Notes under the pieces: generated by a model
What the model was told of the DNA's origin: nothing
Databases searched by the model: none
What the model saw: only the letters and a program-made list of their open reading frames with translations
Assembly: GCA_002378665.1 (NCBI GenBank)
Contig: DFSO01000008.1
Coordinates: 1 to 15,102, forward strand
Direction of reading: 5' to 3'
Source of the DNA: Loktanella sp. UBA3435
GTDB taxonomy: Bacteria; Pseudomonadota; Alphaproteobacteria; Rhodobacterales; Rhodobacteraceae
Length of the DNA stretch: 15,102 nucleotides
Position numbers and translations under genes: made by a program
Part shown: positions 1 to 6,751 of the stretch, in pieces
Layout of the letters: each line of letters begins with the position of its first letter
Numbering within the stretch: the stretch's first letter is position 1

Positions 1-27
1 GACGACCACGAAGATGACGACAAATGA
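1..27 (+). other. possible C-terminal end of an upstream gene
   Basis: Frame 1 reads eight codons, mostly Asp, Glu, His and Lys (DDHEDDDK), and stops at TGA 25-27. An acidic tail like this is a plausible protein C-terminus ending about 30 bases before the next start codon. Another frame also stays open from the edge to TAG 41-43, so the choice is uncertain. No function can be inferred from so few residues. Confidence 0.25.
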
Positions 28-58
28 ATGGCTTGAGGGTTAGGATTGGAGCGTCATA

Positions 59-544
59 ATGATGAAATCAATTCCTCTCATCGTTACCCTAGTTGTAGCC
101 CAAGCGCTTTGCGCTCTGTTTTTTGTGGTAAATATATTTTCGTCCGTCTTAGGTTTCGCGCCGATCAATTGGCAGCTTTCTGAGTTTATCGAATTGGGTG
201 CCGCACTAGGGCTGATCTTGGGTGTGGGTCTGAGTGGTGCGGTGCTTTATCAAACTCTGCGGAGCAATCGCGTTGTCGAAGGACAGCTCAAGGCGGCCTC
301 TGGAGCGTTTATGGAACTCTTGGAGGCGCGATTTGTGGAGTGGGGGCTGACCGCCGCAGAAACGGACGTTGCCCTTTTCGCAATCAGAGGCATGTCTACG
401 GTCGAGATTGCGGGACTGCGCGGCGTCTCGGAAGGGACGATTAAAGCGCAAACCAACGCAATTTACCGCAAAGCAAAAGTTTCGGGCTGCCCGCAACTTC
501 TCAGCCAATTCCTCGATGAACTGGTCGAGATGGACCCACGCTAA
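59..544 (+). CDS. membrane-anchored LuxR-type transcriptional regulator
   Basis: This is a 161-residue protein. Its N-terminal half holds two hydrophobic segments, about residues 7-31 and 43-66, which should anchor it in the inner membrane. A linker (67-93) leads to a LuxR/GerE-type helix-turn-helix at about 95-155. The start of the domain (LTAAETDVALFAIRGMS), the turn (VSEGTIKAQ) and the IYRKAKV stretch match that fold. There is no receiver, autoinducer-binding or other sensory domain, so the membrane part may do the sensing. The start is ATG 59, preceded by GGAG at 48-51 with 7-base spacing; a second ATG follows immediately. It lies 140 bases upstream of a secreted protein on the same strand, a possible target, but nothing in the sequence proves this. 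The fold is confident; target genes and signal are unknown. Confidence 0.85.
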   Translation: MMKSIPLIVTLVVAQALCALFFVVNIFSSVLGFAPINWQLSEFIELGAALGLILGVGLSGAVLYQTLRSNRVVEGQLKAASGAFMELLEARFVEWGLTAAETDVALFAIRGMSTVEIAGLRGVSEGTIKAQTNAIYRKAKVSGCPQLLSQFLDELVEMDPR

Positions 545-619
545 GAGCTCTTTTGTAACGCACGATATTTGCGATTCACGCATCTTTTGAAAAAATTTTG
601 ACACATTTTGGGAAGATTT

Positions 620-648
620 TTGCGCTCATCTCGCGGAATCAATAATAA
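620..648 (+). promoter_or_regulatory. weak promoter candidate in an AT-rich leader
   Basis: The 140 bases between the regulator and the secreted-protein gene become very AT-rich. A TTGCGC at 620-625 lies 17 bases before TAATAA at 643-648, a loose -35/-10 pair. A perfect TTGACA also occurs at 598-603 but has no good -10 at normal spacing. An activator-dependent promoter would fit such weak boxes. Confidence 0.25.
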
Positions 649-684
649 TATTGCGGGCAGGCTTAATTTTTATATTGGTGCAAC

Positions 685-1203
685 ATGAATAACCACTCGA
701 ATCCCGTCCGTTTGGGATCACTCGCGCTCACCGTTTTGATCGCGATGTCGGGCCAAGTATCGGCGCAAGACACTAACTACGTAACCGAATGCGACAGCTG
801 CGAAGTCATCGAAGACGTAGGCATCGTCTCGGAAATTTTCGAAGGGTCTGTCGAAGAAGGCGGGCTTGCGATTTATCCGTCACAGGCCCCTCAAATGGAG
901 CCCGAATTATACGTCGACCTCCCCGTTTTCGCGTCGGAAAGCGTAGAGGTTGCTGTCCAAGAAGGCGGCCTCGAGGTTTACCCATCGCTGGCGCTGGAAA
1001 TAGAACCAGCGATTTATGATGACGGCGGTGAAATTGTTATGGCCAGCGTCGAAGGCCCAGTGTTTGCGATGCCAAGCGTCTTGAACCAATCAGAGCGTGA
1101 CGACACGCAATTTGTCGCAACGCCGATTGAGGGAAACCTGTGCCTGAATAAGCAGACATATGTTTCATTCCTTTGCGCGTGGCAGGGCTTTGAACGTCCG
1201 TAA
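685..1203 (+). CDS. secreted acidic protein with an internal duplication
   Basis: This 172-residue protein has no family I recognise. Residues 1-27 form a Sec signal peptide: a hydrophobic core (LALTVLIAMSG), then VSA with predicted cleavage before QD. The mature part is acidic. It contains two copies of a roughly 23-residue unit offset by 35 residues, at 56-78 and 91-113. They share EGGL, a YPS triplet, an EP pair and a following tyrosine plus Asp. Four cysteines (a C-x-x-C pair at 36 and 39, then 153 and 164) would allow disulfides in the periplasm or outside the cell. The Shine-Dalgarno before ATG 685 is weak (GGTG at 677-680). The gene follows a membrane LuxR-type regulator on the same strand and ends before a dyad that probably stops transcription. 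Structural, ligand-binding or envelope roles are all possible. Confidence 0.7.
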   Translation: MNNHSNPVRLGSLALTVLIAMSGQVSAQDTNYVTECDSCEVIEDVGIVSEIFEGSVEEGGLAIYPSQAPQMEPELYVDLPVFASESVEVAVQEGGLEVYPSLALEIEPAIYDDGGEIVMASVEGPVFAMPSVLNQSERDDTQFVATPIEGNLCLNKQTYVSFLCAWQGFERP

Positions 1204-1211
1204 TCACACGA

Positions 1212-1244
1212 CGTCATGCGGGGCTGTTTTGGCGCCGCATGACG
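1212..1244. terminator. inverted repeat between convergent genes, probable bidirectional terminator
   Basis: CGTCATGCGG at 1212-1221 pairs perfectly with CCGCATGACG at 1235-1244, a 10-bp stem with a 13-base loop. It sits between two converging genes, nine bases after one stop and three before the other. Neither side has a real T-run, so it is not a textbook intrinsic terminator, but position and strength suggest an end-of-transcript structure for both strands. Confidence 0.6.
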
Positions 1245-1246
1245 GC

Positions 1247-1858
1247 TTAATCGCCGTTCGGTTGAAAGATTTGAGCATTATCTGATCGCGTCAAATACAG
1301 CAGATCAAAGTCACTCTCGTTTATCGGCGCAGGGAACAAAATACGCGCCGTATTTGGCCCTGTCTGCTCTACGATCCCAACTTGCGGCTGGTAAACCCCG
1401 TCACCAAAATCCTCTGGCGGCAAGTCGGCGTAGGCCATCGGCAGCTCATCCGCGACATAGCCAACACCTAGGTAAATCATTGTGCGGTCCTGCATCGTCA
1501 CCCGCCCCATTGTACGCTGCGAGCCAGTCAGCTTTTCAAACGTGAACGCGGTGCCGTCGGGCTCAAACACACATTTGAACTGCGCATAAACCGTCAATGT
1601 CGCGATCCCGCCCAGTTTAAACGTGCGGCAGTCCCATTCACCCGCAAGCGTCGTGGCCAGTGGGGGCAATGGCGCCCCAGCAAGAGCCTCCTGAAGTTGG
1701 TCAACATCCCCCAACGTCCCCGCCGAAAGCGCCTGTAACAACGCCTTACCTGCGCTTGCTTGAAAACCGTCCAACCGCAGTTGTTCTTGTGCCCGCATGG
1801 GAGCCTCGTCGGCCTGCACAGCGCCTGCCAGACACATCGCCATTAAGGTGACCCGCAT
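1247..1858 (-). CDS. DUF4893-family exported protein
   Basis: This 203-residue protein resembles the DUF4893 family known from alphaproteobacteria, whose function is not established. Residues 1-16 form a short signal peptide ending in VQA before DEAP; the cysteine at 9 lacks a proper lipobox. The family core is seen in LAGEWDCRTF (72-80) and YAQFKC (91-96), where Cys77 and Cys96 could form a disulfide. I place the start at ATG 1858, which overlaps the TGA of the upstream DUF2237 gene as TGATG; a GTG one codon earlier is also possible. That overlap indicates translational coupling. It is the last gene of the operon beginning at pth. The periplasmic location is inferred from the signal peptide. 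Confidence 0.8.
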   Translation of the reverse strand: MRVTLMAMCLAGAVQADEAPMRAQEQLRLDGFQASAGKALLQALSAGTLGDVDQLQEALAGAPLPPLATTLAGEWDCRTFKLGGIATLTVYAQFKCVFEPDGTAFTFEKLTGSQRTMGRVTMQDRTMIYLGVGYVADELPMAYADLPPEDFGDGVYQPQVGIVEQTGPNTARILFPAPINESDFDLLYLTRSDNAQIFQPNGD

Positions 1859-2235
1859 CACAACGCGTCGATCGCATATTGGCGCAAGACGTCGATTGGG
1901 ACGATTTCCAAGGCACGCACATGGGTGGACAATAACCTTACCTGCGGCGCGCAGCCTTCGTCATGGGCCTGTAAAAAGCGGCTCGCGCATAGGCACCAGC
2001 CGTCACCAGCCTTAAGGCCGGCAAACCCAAACGCGGGGTTCGGCGTGCTCAGATCATTGCCAACGTATTTGGAAAACGCCAAGAATTCAGCGGTCATCAC
2101 AGCGCAAACCGTATGGCTCCCTGCATCTTCAGCGCAGGTGTCACAGGCCCCATTACGGAAATACCCCGTCAATGGCGCCAATGAACAGCTCTGTAATCTG
2201 CTGCCTAATACGTTAAATGACGGGTCTTTTTCCAC
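1858..2235 (-). CDS. DUF2237 family protein
   Basis: The 125-residue sequence matches the DUF2237 family closely: an NVLG start (8-11), TGYFRNG, HTVCAVMT (41-48), a NDLSTP stretch (60-65) and GDGWCLCASR (77-86). The molecular function of the family is unknown. The protein has seven cysteines (17, 31, 34, 44, 81, 83, 95), suggesting metal binding or redox chemistry; this is inference. It is cytoplasmic, with no signal peptide or membrane segment. The start is GTG 2235, one base after the TAA of the serine hydrolase gene, and its TGA overlaps the next start. Length and N-terminus agree with the family as I remember it, so the gene appears intact. Confidence 0.88.
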   Translation of the reverse strand: MEKDPSFNVLGSRLQSCSLAPLTGYFRNGACDTCAEDAGSHTVCAVMTAEFLAFSKYVGNDLSTPNPAFGFAGLKAGDGWCLCASRFLQAHDEGCAPQVRLLSTHVRALEIVPIDVLRQYAIDAL

Positions 2236-2236
2236 G

Positions 2237-3403
2237 TTAATCCAGACTTTTAGCTATGGTGCGCATCATCTCGAAATTCTGATCCGACGCGCCTTCTTCT
2301 TTAAATAGCTTATCGGCGCTATTCACTGCAATGACCACATCACGCGCGGTATCGATGAAGATATACTGGCCGTAAACGCCCTGCGCATTGAATTCGCCCG
2401 CAGACGCACCTTGATGAATCCACCACTGATACCCGTATGCGGGTTTTCCTGTTGCCGTATTGGCCGAGGGCTTTGTCGATGCAGCAAGCCAAGCACGCGG
2501 CACGATTTGCTGGCCATTCCATGCCCCGCCATTCGCAATCATCTGACCAAAACGTGCATAGTCGCGGGCGCGCAAGTTCAGCCCTCCAAGGACAAAAGCA
2601 ACGCCATACCCATCCGACACATAATAGGGATCAGCTTCAAAACCCATCTTGCTAAAGATTTTCTCGGTCAGCAATTCAGGGATTGTGCGCCCCGTGGCAC
2701 CACGGATCACCATGCCAACCACATGGGTATCAATCGACACATATTGCCAAACGGTTCCCGGCTCAACAAAGCGCTCATCCAGACTTGCGGCGAATGTATC
2801 CATTGAACCACCAAGTGCGAGGACGCGGCCCATCTTGTTGATATCGCTGTTAAAATCTAGGTAGTCTTCGTTGAAAACAACGCCCGATGACATCTGTAAA
2901 ACATCCTTGATCGTCGCTCCGTCATAGGCGCTCCCGATCAACATCGGCACATAATCGGTGACCTGATCGTCAATGCTTTTGATGTCGCCATCTTCAAGGA
3001 CGATCCCCATCAAGGCCGAGAGAAAGCTTTTCGCCACAGACCAGCTCACCCGCAAATCTTCGGGGGTGGTGCCAAGGAAATAATCCTCATGCACCAAAGT
3101 GCCATCTTTGAGAACCACAAGTGCCGTCACATCGCGGTCCACAATCCATTGCGCCACGCCATCAGGCATTGTGGCAGGTGCGCCGATTGGCAGAGGAACC
3201 ACCGCATCGTTGCCGCGCGGGACAGGGACAGTCGTAAACAGCGTGTCCATGTAGGAGAAATTGTTCACAATCTTCTCGGCTGAGAAAAGCGAGTTCACCG
3301 CCAAAAGCTGTTTGACCTGATCCCGCTTCCAAATTCCCGCAACAACGGCTGCGATGGCCAAGGCCAAAACCACCCGCAGACCCCATTTCAAAACTCTACG
3401 CAT
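2237..3403 (-). CDS. membrane-anchored serine hydrolase of the beta-lactamase/EstB fold
   Basis: This 388-residue protein has one N-terminal hydrophobic segment (about 4-24), probably a membrane anchor placing the enzyme in the periplasm, then a beta-lactamase-type domain. The catalytic SxxK motif is SVAK at 122-125. The second motif is YVS at 221-223 in place of the usual YxN. The third, KTG-like position is a GVYG stretch at 342-345. That combination is typical of class C-like esterases and 6-aminohexanoate-dimer-hydrolase relatives rather than true beta-lactamases. The substrate cannot be told; esters, amides or cell-wall peptides are possible. The start is ATG 3403, because GAGGGG lies 7 bases before it; the in-frame GTG at 3418 overlaps that ribosome site. 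It is the third gene of the pth operon. Confidence 0.87.
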   Translation of the reverse strand: MRRVLKWGLRVVLALAIAAVVAGIWKRDQVKQLLAVNSLFSAEKIVNNFSYMDTLFTTVPVPRGNDAVVPLPIGAPATMPDGVAQWIVDRDVTALVVLKDGTLVHEDYFLGTTPEDLRVSWSVAKSFLSALMGIVLEDGDIKSIDDQVTDYVPMLIGSAYDGATIKDVLQMSSGVVFNEDYLDFNSDINKMGRVLALGGSMDTFAASLDERFVEPGTVWQYVSIDTHVVGMVIRGATGRTIPELLTEKIFSKMGFEADPYYVSDGYGVAFVLGGLNLRARDYARFGQMIANGGAWNGQQIVPRAWLAASTKPSANTATGKPAYGYQWWIHQGASAGEFNAQGVYGQYIFIDTARDVVIAVNSADKLFKEEGASDQNFEMMRTIAKSLD

Positions 3404-3410
3404 TCTTAGT

Positions 3411-3416
3411 CCCCTC
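3411..3416 (-). promoter_or_regulatory. ribosome binding site that sets the serine hydrolase start
   Basis: On the minus strand GAGGGG is followed by seven bases and ATG 3403. It overlaps the alternative GTG at 3418-3416, which makes the ATG the better start. Confidence 0.75.
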
Positions 3417-3421
3417 ACAAA

Positions 3422-3450
3422 ATTATAGGAATTTGTGCCACTCCCTGTTG
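3422..3450 (-). promoter_or_regulatory. possible internal promoter before the serine hydrolase gene
   Basis: The minus strand of this 49-base gap holds a perfect TATAAT (3427 to 3422). The matching -35 is poor: GCAACA at 18-base spacing agrees only in its last three bases. The predicted transcript would start very close to the ribosome site. It may give the last three operon genes their own weak promoter. Confidence 0.3.
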
Positions 3451-3452
3451 CG

Positions 3453-4496
3453 TCATTGCAAGGTTAACGTCGGGGCCGTCCACTTGACCCAGCGGCCATG
3501 AAAATCGGCACGGCCAAGCATGATCCGATGATCTCCGGGCCAAATTCGCAGGGTCAGCGCCGCGCCATCGCGCAGCTCATCCGCCTCCATCCCGAACCAC
3601 GCCAAAGGCGCATCAGTCGTGGCCAACGCGCCCGCAGCCTCGATCAGCACCGTGCCTTTCGCCTGCACATCTGCGGGGAAATACTGCCAAGCGACCGTGT
3701 GATAAATCAGGTGGCACGTGCCAGCCTCATGGCCCATGCGATCCGCCAACCAATCAATCGCATCGCCGCGATCGACAACCGCATCAAACCCCGCGATCGC
3801 GGCCTCGGTGCGGGCTATCCGTTCTGGCTGGTCGGCCCAAAGATAGGCACGCAAGCGAAAGGCATCCTTTGGGTTGCGTGGATTCAACGGGTTCAAATCG
3901 ACGCCACACCTTGCCGCTATAAGGGGCGTTGTATCAGGCGGCAGCGCACCGTCCCAATCAGGGGTTAACACAACACTTGCATCTGTAGGGCCAAATCTGT
4001 GTCCCGCCACGTCCAGCGCAAACTTGTCCCACATGAGGTTCAAACCTGCACTCGCCCCCAGTTCCGAAAGGCGCAGAGGTAGTCCAAACCGCCGCGTCAA
4101 AAGGTGACCCACGGCGATCAAAACGGCTGCACGGCGCACTTCATTTGTCTGCGGCGGACTATTCATCCATGCATCAAGAAACGCCTCGTCGCTGACAAAG
4201 GTCGCGTAAACCGCCGCCCAAAGCTCATCATCACTTACACCATGTGGCGGATAAAACGCTGCCAATGCATGCCCCTGCAAAACAAGCGCATGAAGACCAC
4301 CAGCAAGGCGCAAAGAGATCGACTGCCCAGCCCCTGACACATCGCCATCCCAAGCAAAAAAGCGGTCACGCAACGCATTCACGGGCCACGCGCGGCTGGC
4401 AAACAACCGACACAACCGGCCCATAAATGGCGATCCCAATGCATCACAATGCCCCGCCTGCACCTCAAATGCATCGGCGATGTGCGCAGGGGTCAC
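3453..4496 (-). CDS. DUF2332 domain-containing protein
   Basis: This 347-residue soluble protein matches the DUF2332 family, whose function is not established. Recognisable stretches are the PPQTNEVRR segment (114-122), SELGASAGLNL (144-154), GVDLNPLNP (198-206) and a YHTVAWQYF segment (265-273). The second is a glycine-rich loop after a beta strand, much like motif I of S-adenosylmethionine-dependent methyltransferases, so a methyltransferase-like fold is a fair inference but not shown. The start is GTG 4496, whose GTGA overlaps the TGA stop of pth by four bases; translation of the two is probably coupled. Length is normal for the family as I recall it. Coupling to pth hints at a link to translation, but gene order alone is weak evidence. 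Confidence 0.82.
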   Translation of the reverse strand: MTPAHIADAFEVQAGHCDALGSPFMGRLCRLFASRAWPVNALRDRFFAWDGDVSGAGQSISLRLAGGLHALVLQGHALAAFYPPHGVSDDELWAAVYATFVSDEAFLDAWMNSPPQTNEVRRAAVLIAVGHLLTRRFGLPLRLSELGASAGLNLMWDKFALDVAGHRFGPTDASVVLTPDWDGALPPDTTPLIAARCGVDLNPLNPRNPKDAFRLRAYLWADQPERIARTEAAIAGFDAVVDRGDAIDWLADRMGHEAGTCHLIYHTVAWQYFPADVQAKGTVLIEAAGALATTDAPLAWFGMEADELRDGAALTLRIWPGDHRIMLGRADFHGRWVKWTAPTLTLQ

Positions 4497-5176
4497 TTGA
4501 ACCGATCTGCGAGCTTTTGCAGCGCCGAGCGGTTATCCTCAGGCGCCACCTCAACCTTTGCCGCTGGCTTCTCAACCTTTGGCTTGGGCGCGGTCGTGCT
4601 GGAACGGGCTGGGGTCAGGCGCAGCCCAATCGCATTGAGAAACTTTGGCGCGTCACCCTCAACGAGATAGACAATCCCATCGGCAATCCCGCGCAGCTCA
4701 TCATCGAGCCACTCAGCATCCGCCTTGGGAAAATCGCGCAGCACAAATCCGGGAACCGCATCCTTATGTCCCGGATGGCCAACGCCCATACGGACACGAT
4801 CATATTCCGCACCGATATGGGCATGGATCGAGCGCAGGCCATTGTGCCCCGCATGTCCGCCACCCGTTTTGCAGCGGATCTTGGCAGGAGCCAGATCAAT
4901 CTCGTCGTGAAACACAATGATATCAGCGGGGGTGAGCTTATGAAACCGCATCGCCTCGCCCACGGCTTGCCCTGACAGGTTCATGAATGTTTCAGGCTTA
5001 AGCAGGATCACCTTTTCACTGCCCAAGCGGCCCTCTGACACTTGGCCCTGAAACTTTGCACGCCACGGGCCAAACCCATGCGCGGATGCGATTTCATCCA
5101 AGGCCATAAAGCCAATGTTATGTCTATTTTGCGCGTATTTCGCGCCAGGATTGCCGAGGCCAACGATAAGTTTCAT
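4493..5176 (-). CDS. pth: peptidyl-tRNA hydrolase
   Basis: Pth cleaves the ester bond of peptidyl-tRNAs that drop off ribosomes, freeing tRNA in the cytoplasm. The protein has 227 residues. The N-terminus MKLIVGLGNPG and the following RHNIGF are diagnostic. Catalytic and binding residues by comparison with the E. coli enzyme are Asn9, His19, Asn66 (TFMNLSG), Asp91 (FHDEIDL) and Asn112 (GGHAGHNGL). The core ends near residue 188. About 40 residues rich in Pro, Lys and Ala follow, ending in ALQKLADRFK, longer than the roughly 194-residue E. coli protein; I recall such tails in Rhodobacterales homologues. The start ATG 5176 has no strong Shine-Dalgarno. It lies downstream of rplY, a common pairing, but an intrinsic terminator stands between them. 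It leads the operon with the DUF2332 gene. Confidence 0.97.
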   Translation of the reverse strand: MKLIVGLGNPGAKYAQNRHNIGFMALDEIASAHGFGPWRAKFQGQVSEGRLGSEKVILLKPETFMNLSGQAVGEAMRFHKLTPADIIVFHDEIDLAPAKIRCKTGGGHAGHNGLRSIHAHIGAEYDRVRMGVGHPGHKDAVPGFVLRDFPKADAEWLDDELRGIADGIVYLVEGDAPKFLNAIGLRLTPARSSTTAPKPKVEKPAAKVEVAPEDNRSALQKLADRFK

Positions 5177-5214
5177 AGGACTGTTTTAAGTGCTAAATCC
5201 CATGGCCGCCAACG

Positions 5215-5242
5215 AAAAAGGGCGCCCCAAGCGGGACGCCCT
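5215..5242 (-). terminator. intrinsic terminator after rplY
   Basis: On the minus strand AGGGCGTCCC (5242-5233) pairs with GGGGCGCCCT (5228-5219), ten pairs with one G-T wobble and a four-base loop. A run of five T follows (5219-5215). It begins 23 bases after the rplY stop and ends about 40 bases before pth, so it should stop or reduce read-through from rplY into the pth operon. Confidence 0.88.
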
Positions 5243-5265
5243 CTAAATTCGTATCAATGCGTAGC

Positions 5266-5910
5266 TTACTCAGCGTCGTCGCCAGTTGTTGGCACTTCGT
5301 CTGCTGCAACTTCTGCTTCGTCTTCATCGTCAGCCGACATGACGCGTGGTGCAGAGATAGATGCGATGTTAAAGTCGCGGTCTACAGTCACTTTTGCGCC
5401 TTCAGGCAACTTAACGTCGCTGATCGAGATGTGATCACCGATTTCAAGTGCAGCGATGTCGATCTGAATGCTTTCTGGAATATCGCCAGCAAGCACTTCG
5501 AGTTCGATTTCGTTACGAATGACGGTCAATGTGCCGCCCTTCTTGATGCCAACGCATGTGTCCTCGTTGAGGAACTCAACAGGGATTTCCAACTTCACGC
5601 GGCTTGTGCGCTTCAGGCGCATCAGGTCGATGTGTGTTGGCAGGTCTTTCACAACGTGACGCTCAACTTTACGGCAGATAACGCGAACGTCGTCGTGTCC
5701 TTCAATCTTGAGGTTCTGCAAAGTGGACATAAAGCCACCCTTGCGCAGACGTGTCAGAAGGTAGTTGAACGGAATGTTGATTGCGATAGGGTCTTGACCA
5801 CCACCGTAAACCACACCCGGTACAAGTCCATCACGGCGTGCTTGGCGGGCGGCCCCCTTGCCTGTCCCCGCGCGTACCGTGGCTTCTAGATCTGGAATCT
5901 TACCAGCCAT
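5266..5910 (-). CDS. rplY: 50S ribosomal protein L25/general stress protein Ctc
   Basis: L25 binds 5S rRNA in the central protuberance of the large subunit. This 214-residue protein is the long TL5/Ctc form. The N-terminal RNA-binding beta domain covers about residues 1-95, with the family signature around GKGAARQARRDGLVPGVVYG (17-36). The second, C-terminal beta domain runs to about residue 185. A strongly acidic tail follows (ADDEDEAEVAADEVPTTGDD), commonly seen in alphaproteobacterial versions. The start ATG 5910 has GGAG seven bases upstream. It is transcribed in the same direction as pth and followed by its own terminator. Length is normal for the Ctc form; the short E. coli L25 has only the first domain. 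Confidence 0.96.
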   Translation of the reverse strand: MAGKIPDLEATVRAGTGKGAARQARRDGLVPGVVYGGGQDPIAINIPFNYLLTRLRKGGFMSTLQNLKIEGHDDVRVICRKVERHVVKDLPTHIDLMRLKRTSRVKLEIPVEFLNEDTCVGIKKGGTLTVIRNEIELEVLAGDIPESIQIDIAALEIGDHISISDVKLPEGAKVTVDRDFNIASISAPRVMSADDEDEAEVAADEVPTTGDDAE

Positions 5911-5963
5911 TTGTATTCTCCAATAAATAAGGGGCCGTCCTCCAAGGGTGAGCGACCCGGTTA

Positions 5964-6000
5964 GTAAGCGGTGCTATAGGGGGGAATCGGGGGCTTGGGA
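5964..6000 (-). promoter_or_regulatory. possible rplY promoter
   Basis: Read on the minus strand, a TATAGC follows a run of six C about 70 bases upstream of the rplY start. It is a plausible -10 in the gap where rplY needs a promoter. The sequence 17 bases further up (TTCCCA) is a poor -35, so the assignment is tentative. Confidence 0.3.
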
Positions 6001-6016
6001 AGAGGAAAACCAGCGT

Positions 6017-6044
6017 AAAACAAGCCAATCCTCAGGTAATTGGC
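6017..6044 (-). terminator. terminator overlapping the end of the alpha/beta hydrolase gene
   Basis: On the minus strand GCCAAT (6044-6039) pairs with ATTGGC (6029-6024) around a nine-base loop and is followed by TTGTTTT. The TGA stop codon of the hydrolase gene (6034-6032) lies inside the loop. The stem is short, so it may be a modest terminator, but it sits where the two-gene transcript should end before rplY. Confidence 0.5.
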
Positions 6045-6751
6045 GTTATTCGCGCCGCTTTCAACGCCCCATAATGCCCTGCGCCCGCGATACGGCGCAA
6101 TTGCGCGCCCTTTGTCAAATTCTGCACCAGAGCCTCAGACATCGCAACCGGCGCCCAACTGTCCGCCTCGCCATGCCAGATTTCAACAGGGGAGGTGACC
6201 ATTTGCAAGGCCCCCGACCAGTCACCCACGTAGGCACTGATTGCCTGCACATAGGCCGTTGGGTGATTGACCATGCTATTGCGCAGCCCCGCGCGCAGAG
6301 CTTTGCGTACCTCAGGTTCAGACACCAATCGCCGCTCATGTGGCTCCGCTTTTGCAAACAAGCGGTCGAGCATAAAGTCAGGCGCAATCTTGACGACCAA
6401 GCCCTGCAAACCCGTCACAAAGCGAAGCAAGCTCGGGAGCCGCTTGGCCATCCGAAACACAGGCTTGCCCGCCATGGCAGGCAGAAAATCTCCAAGGTTC
6501 AAAGGGGCCGCTGGAGAAATCAGCGTCACTTTGCCGACCTTATCGGGGCGCGATGCAGCCAGCCGCAACGCCACCATCGCCCCAATCGAAAACCGGATCA
6601 AATGCACCGATCCATCTGGGGCGCCAGCAGTCGCGGCATCAAACGGCGCCAAGGGGGCCGCTGCAAACAAATCAGGAGCAGCCACACCCTCGATGCCCAA
6701 CAACGATGCATCCTCAGGCCCACCTGGCACGCCGTGGCAAAAGTAGATCAT
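6032..6751 (-). CDS. alpha/beta hydrolase fold protein
   Basis: This 239-residue cytoplasmic protein has the alpha/beta hydrolase layout. An HG pair near the N-terminus (6-7) fits the oxyanion hole. The nucleophile Ser55 lies in a RFSIG turn, Asp197 in HGEADSWAP and His226 in GAGHYG. The usual G-x-S-x-G elbow has Arg53 instead of the first glycine, an unusual change at a tight turn, although the triad looks complete. The substrate cannot be predicted. The start ATG 6751 overlaps the TGA of the GNAT gene as ATGA, so the two are co-translated. The protein has a shortened region after the first strand compared with classical members. An esterase or a non-catalytic family member are both possible. 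Confidence 0.82.
   Translation of the reverse strand: MIYFCHGVPGGPEDASLLGIEGVAAPDLFAAAPLAPFDAATAGAPDGSVHLIRFSIGAMVALRLAASRPDKVGKVTLISPAAPLNLGDFLPAMAGKPVFRMAKRLPSLLRFVTGLQGLVVKIAPDFMLDRLFAKAEPHERRLVSEPEVRKALRAGLRNSMVNHPTAYVQAISAYVGDWSGALQMVTSPVEIWHGEADSWAPVAMSEALVQNLTKGAQLRRIAGAGHYGALKAARITPIT

Noticed and set aside
3410..3445. A sigma-54-type promoter suggested by TGGCAC before the serine hydrolase
   Set aside because: The GC doublet required about ten bases after GG is missing (TA is found instead).
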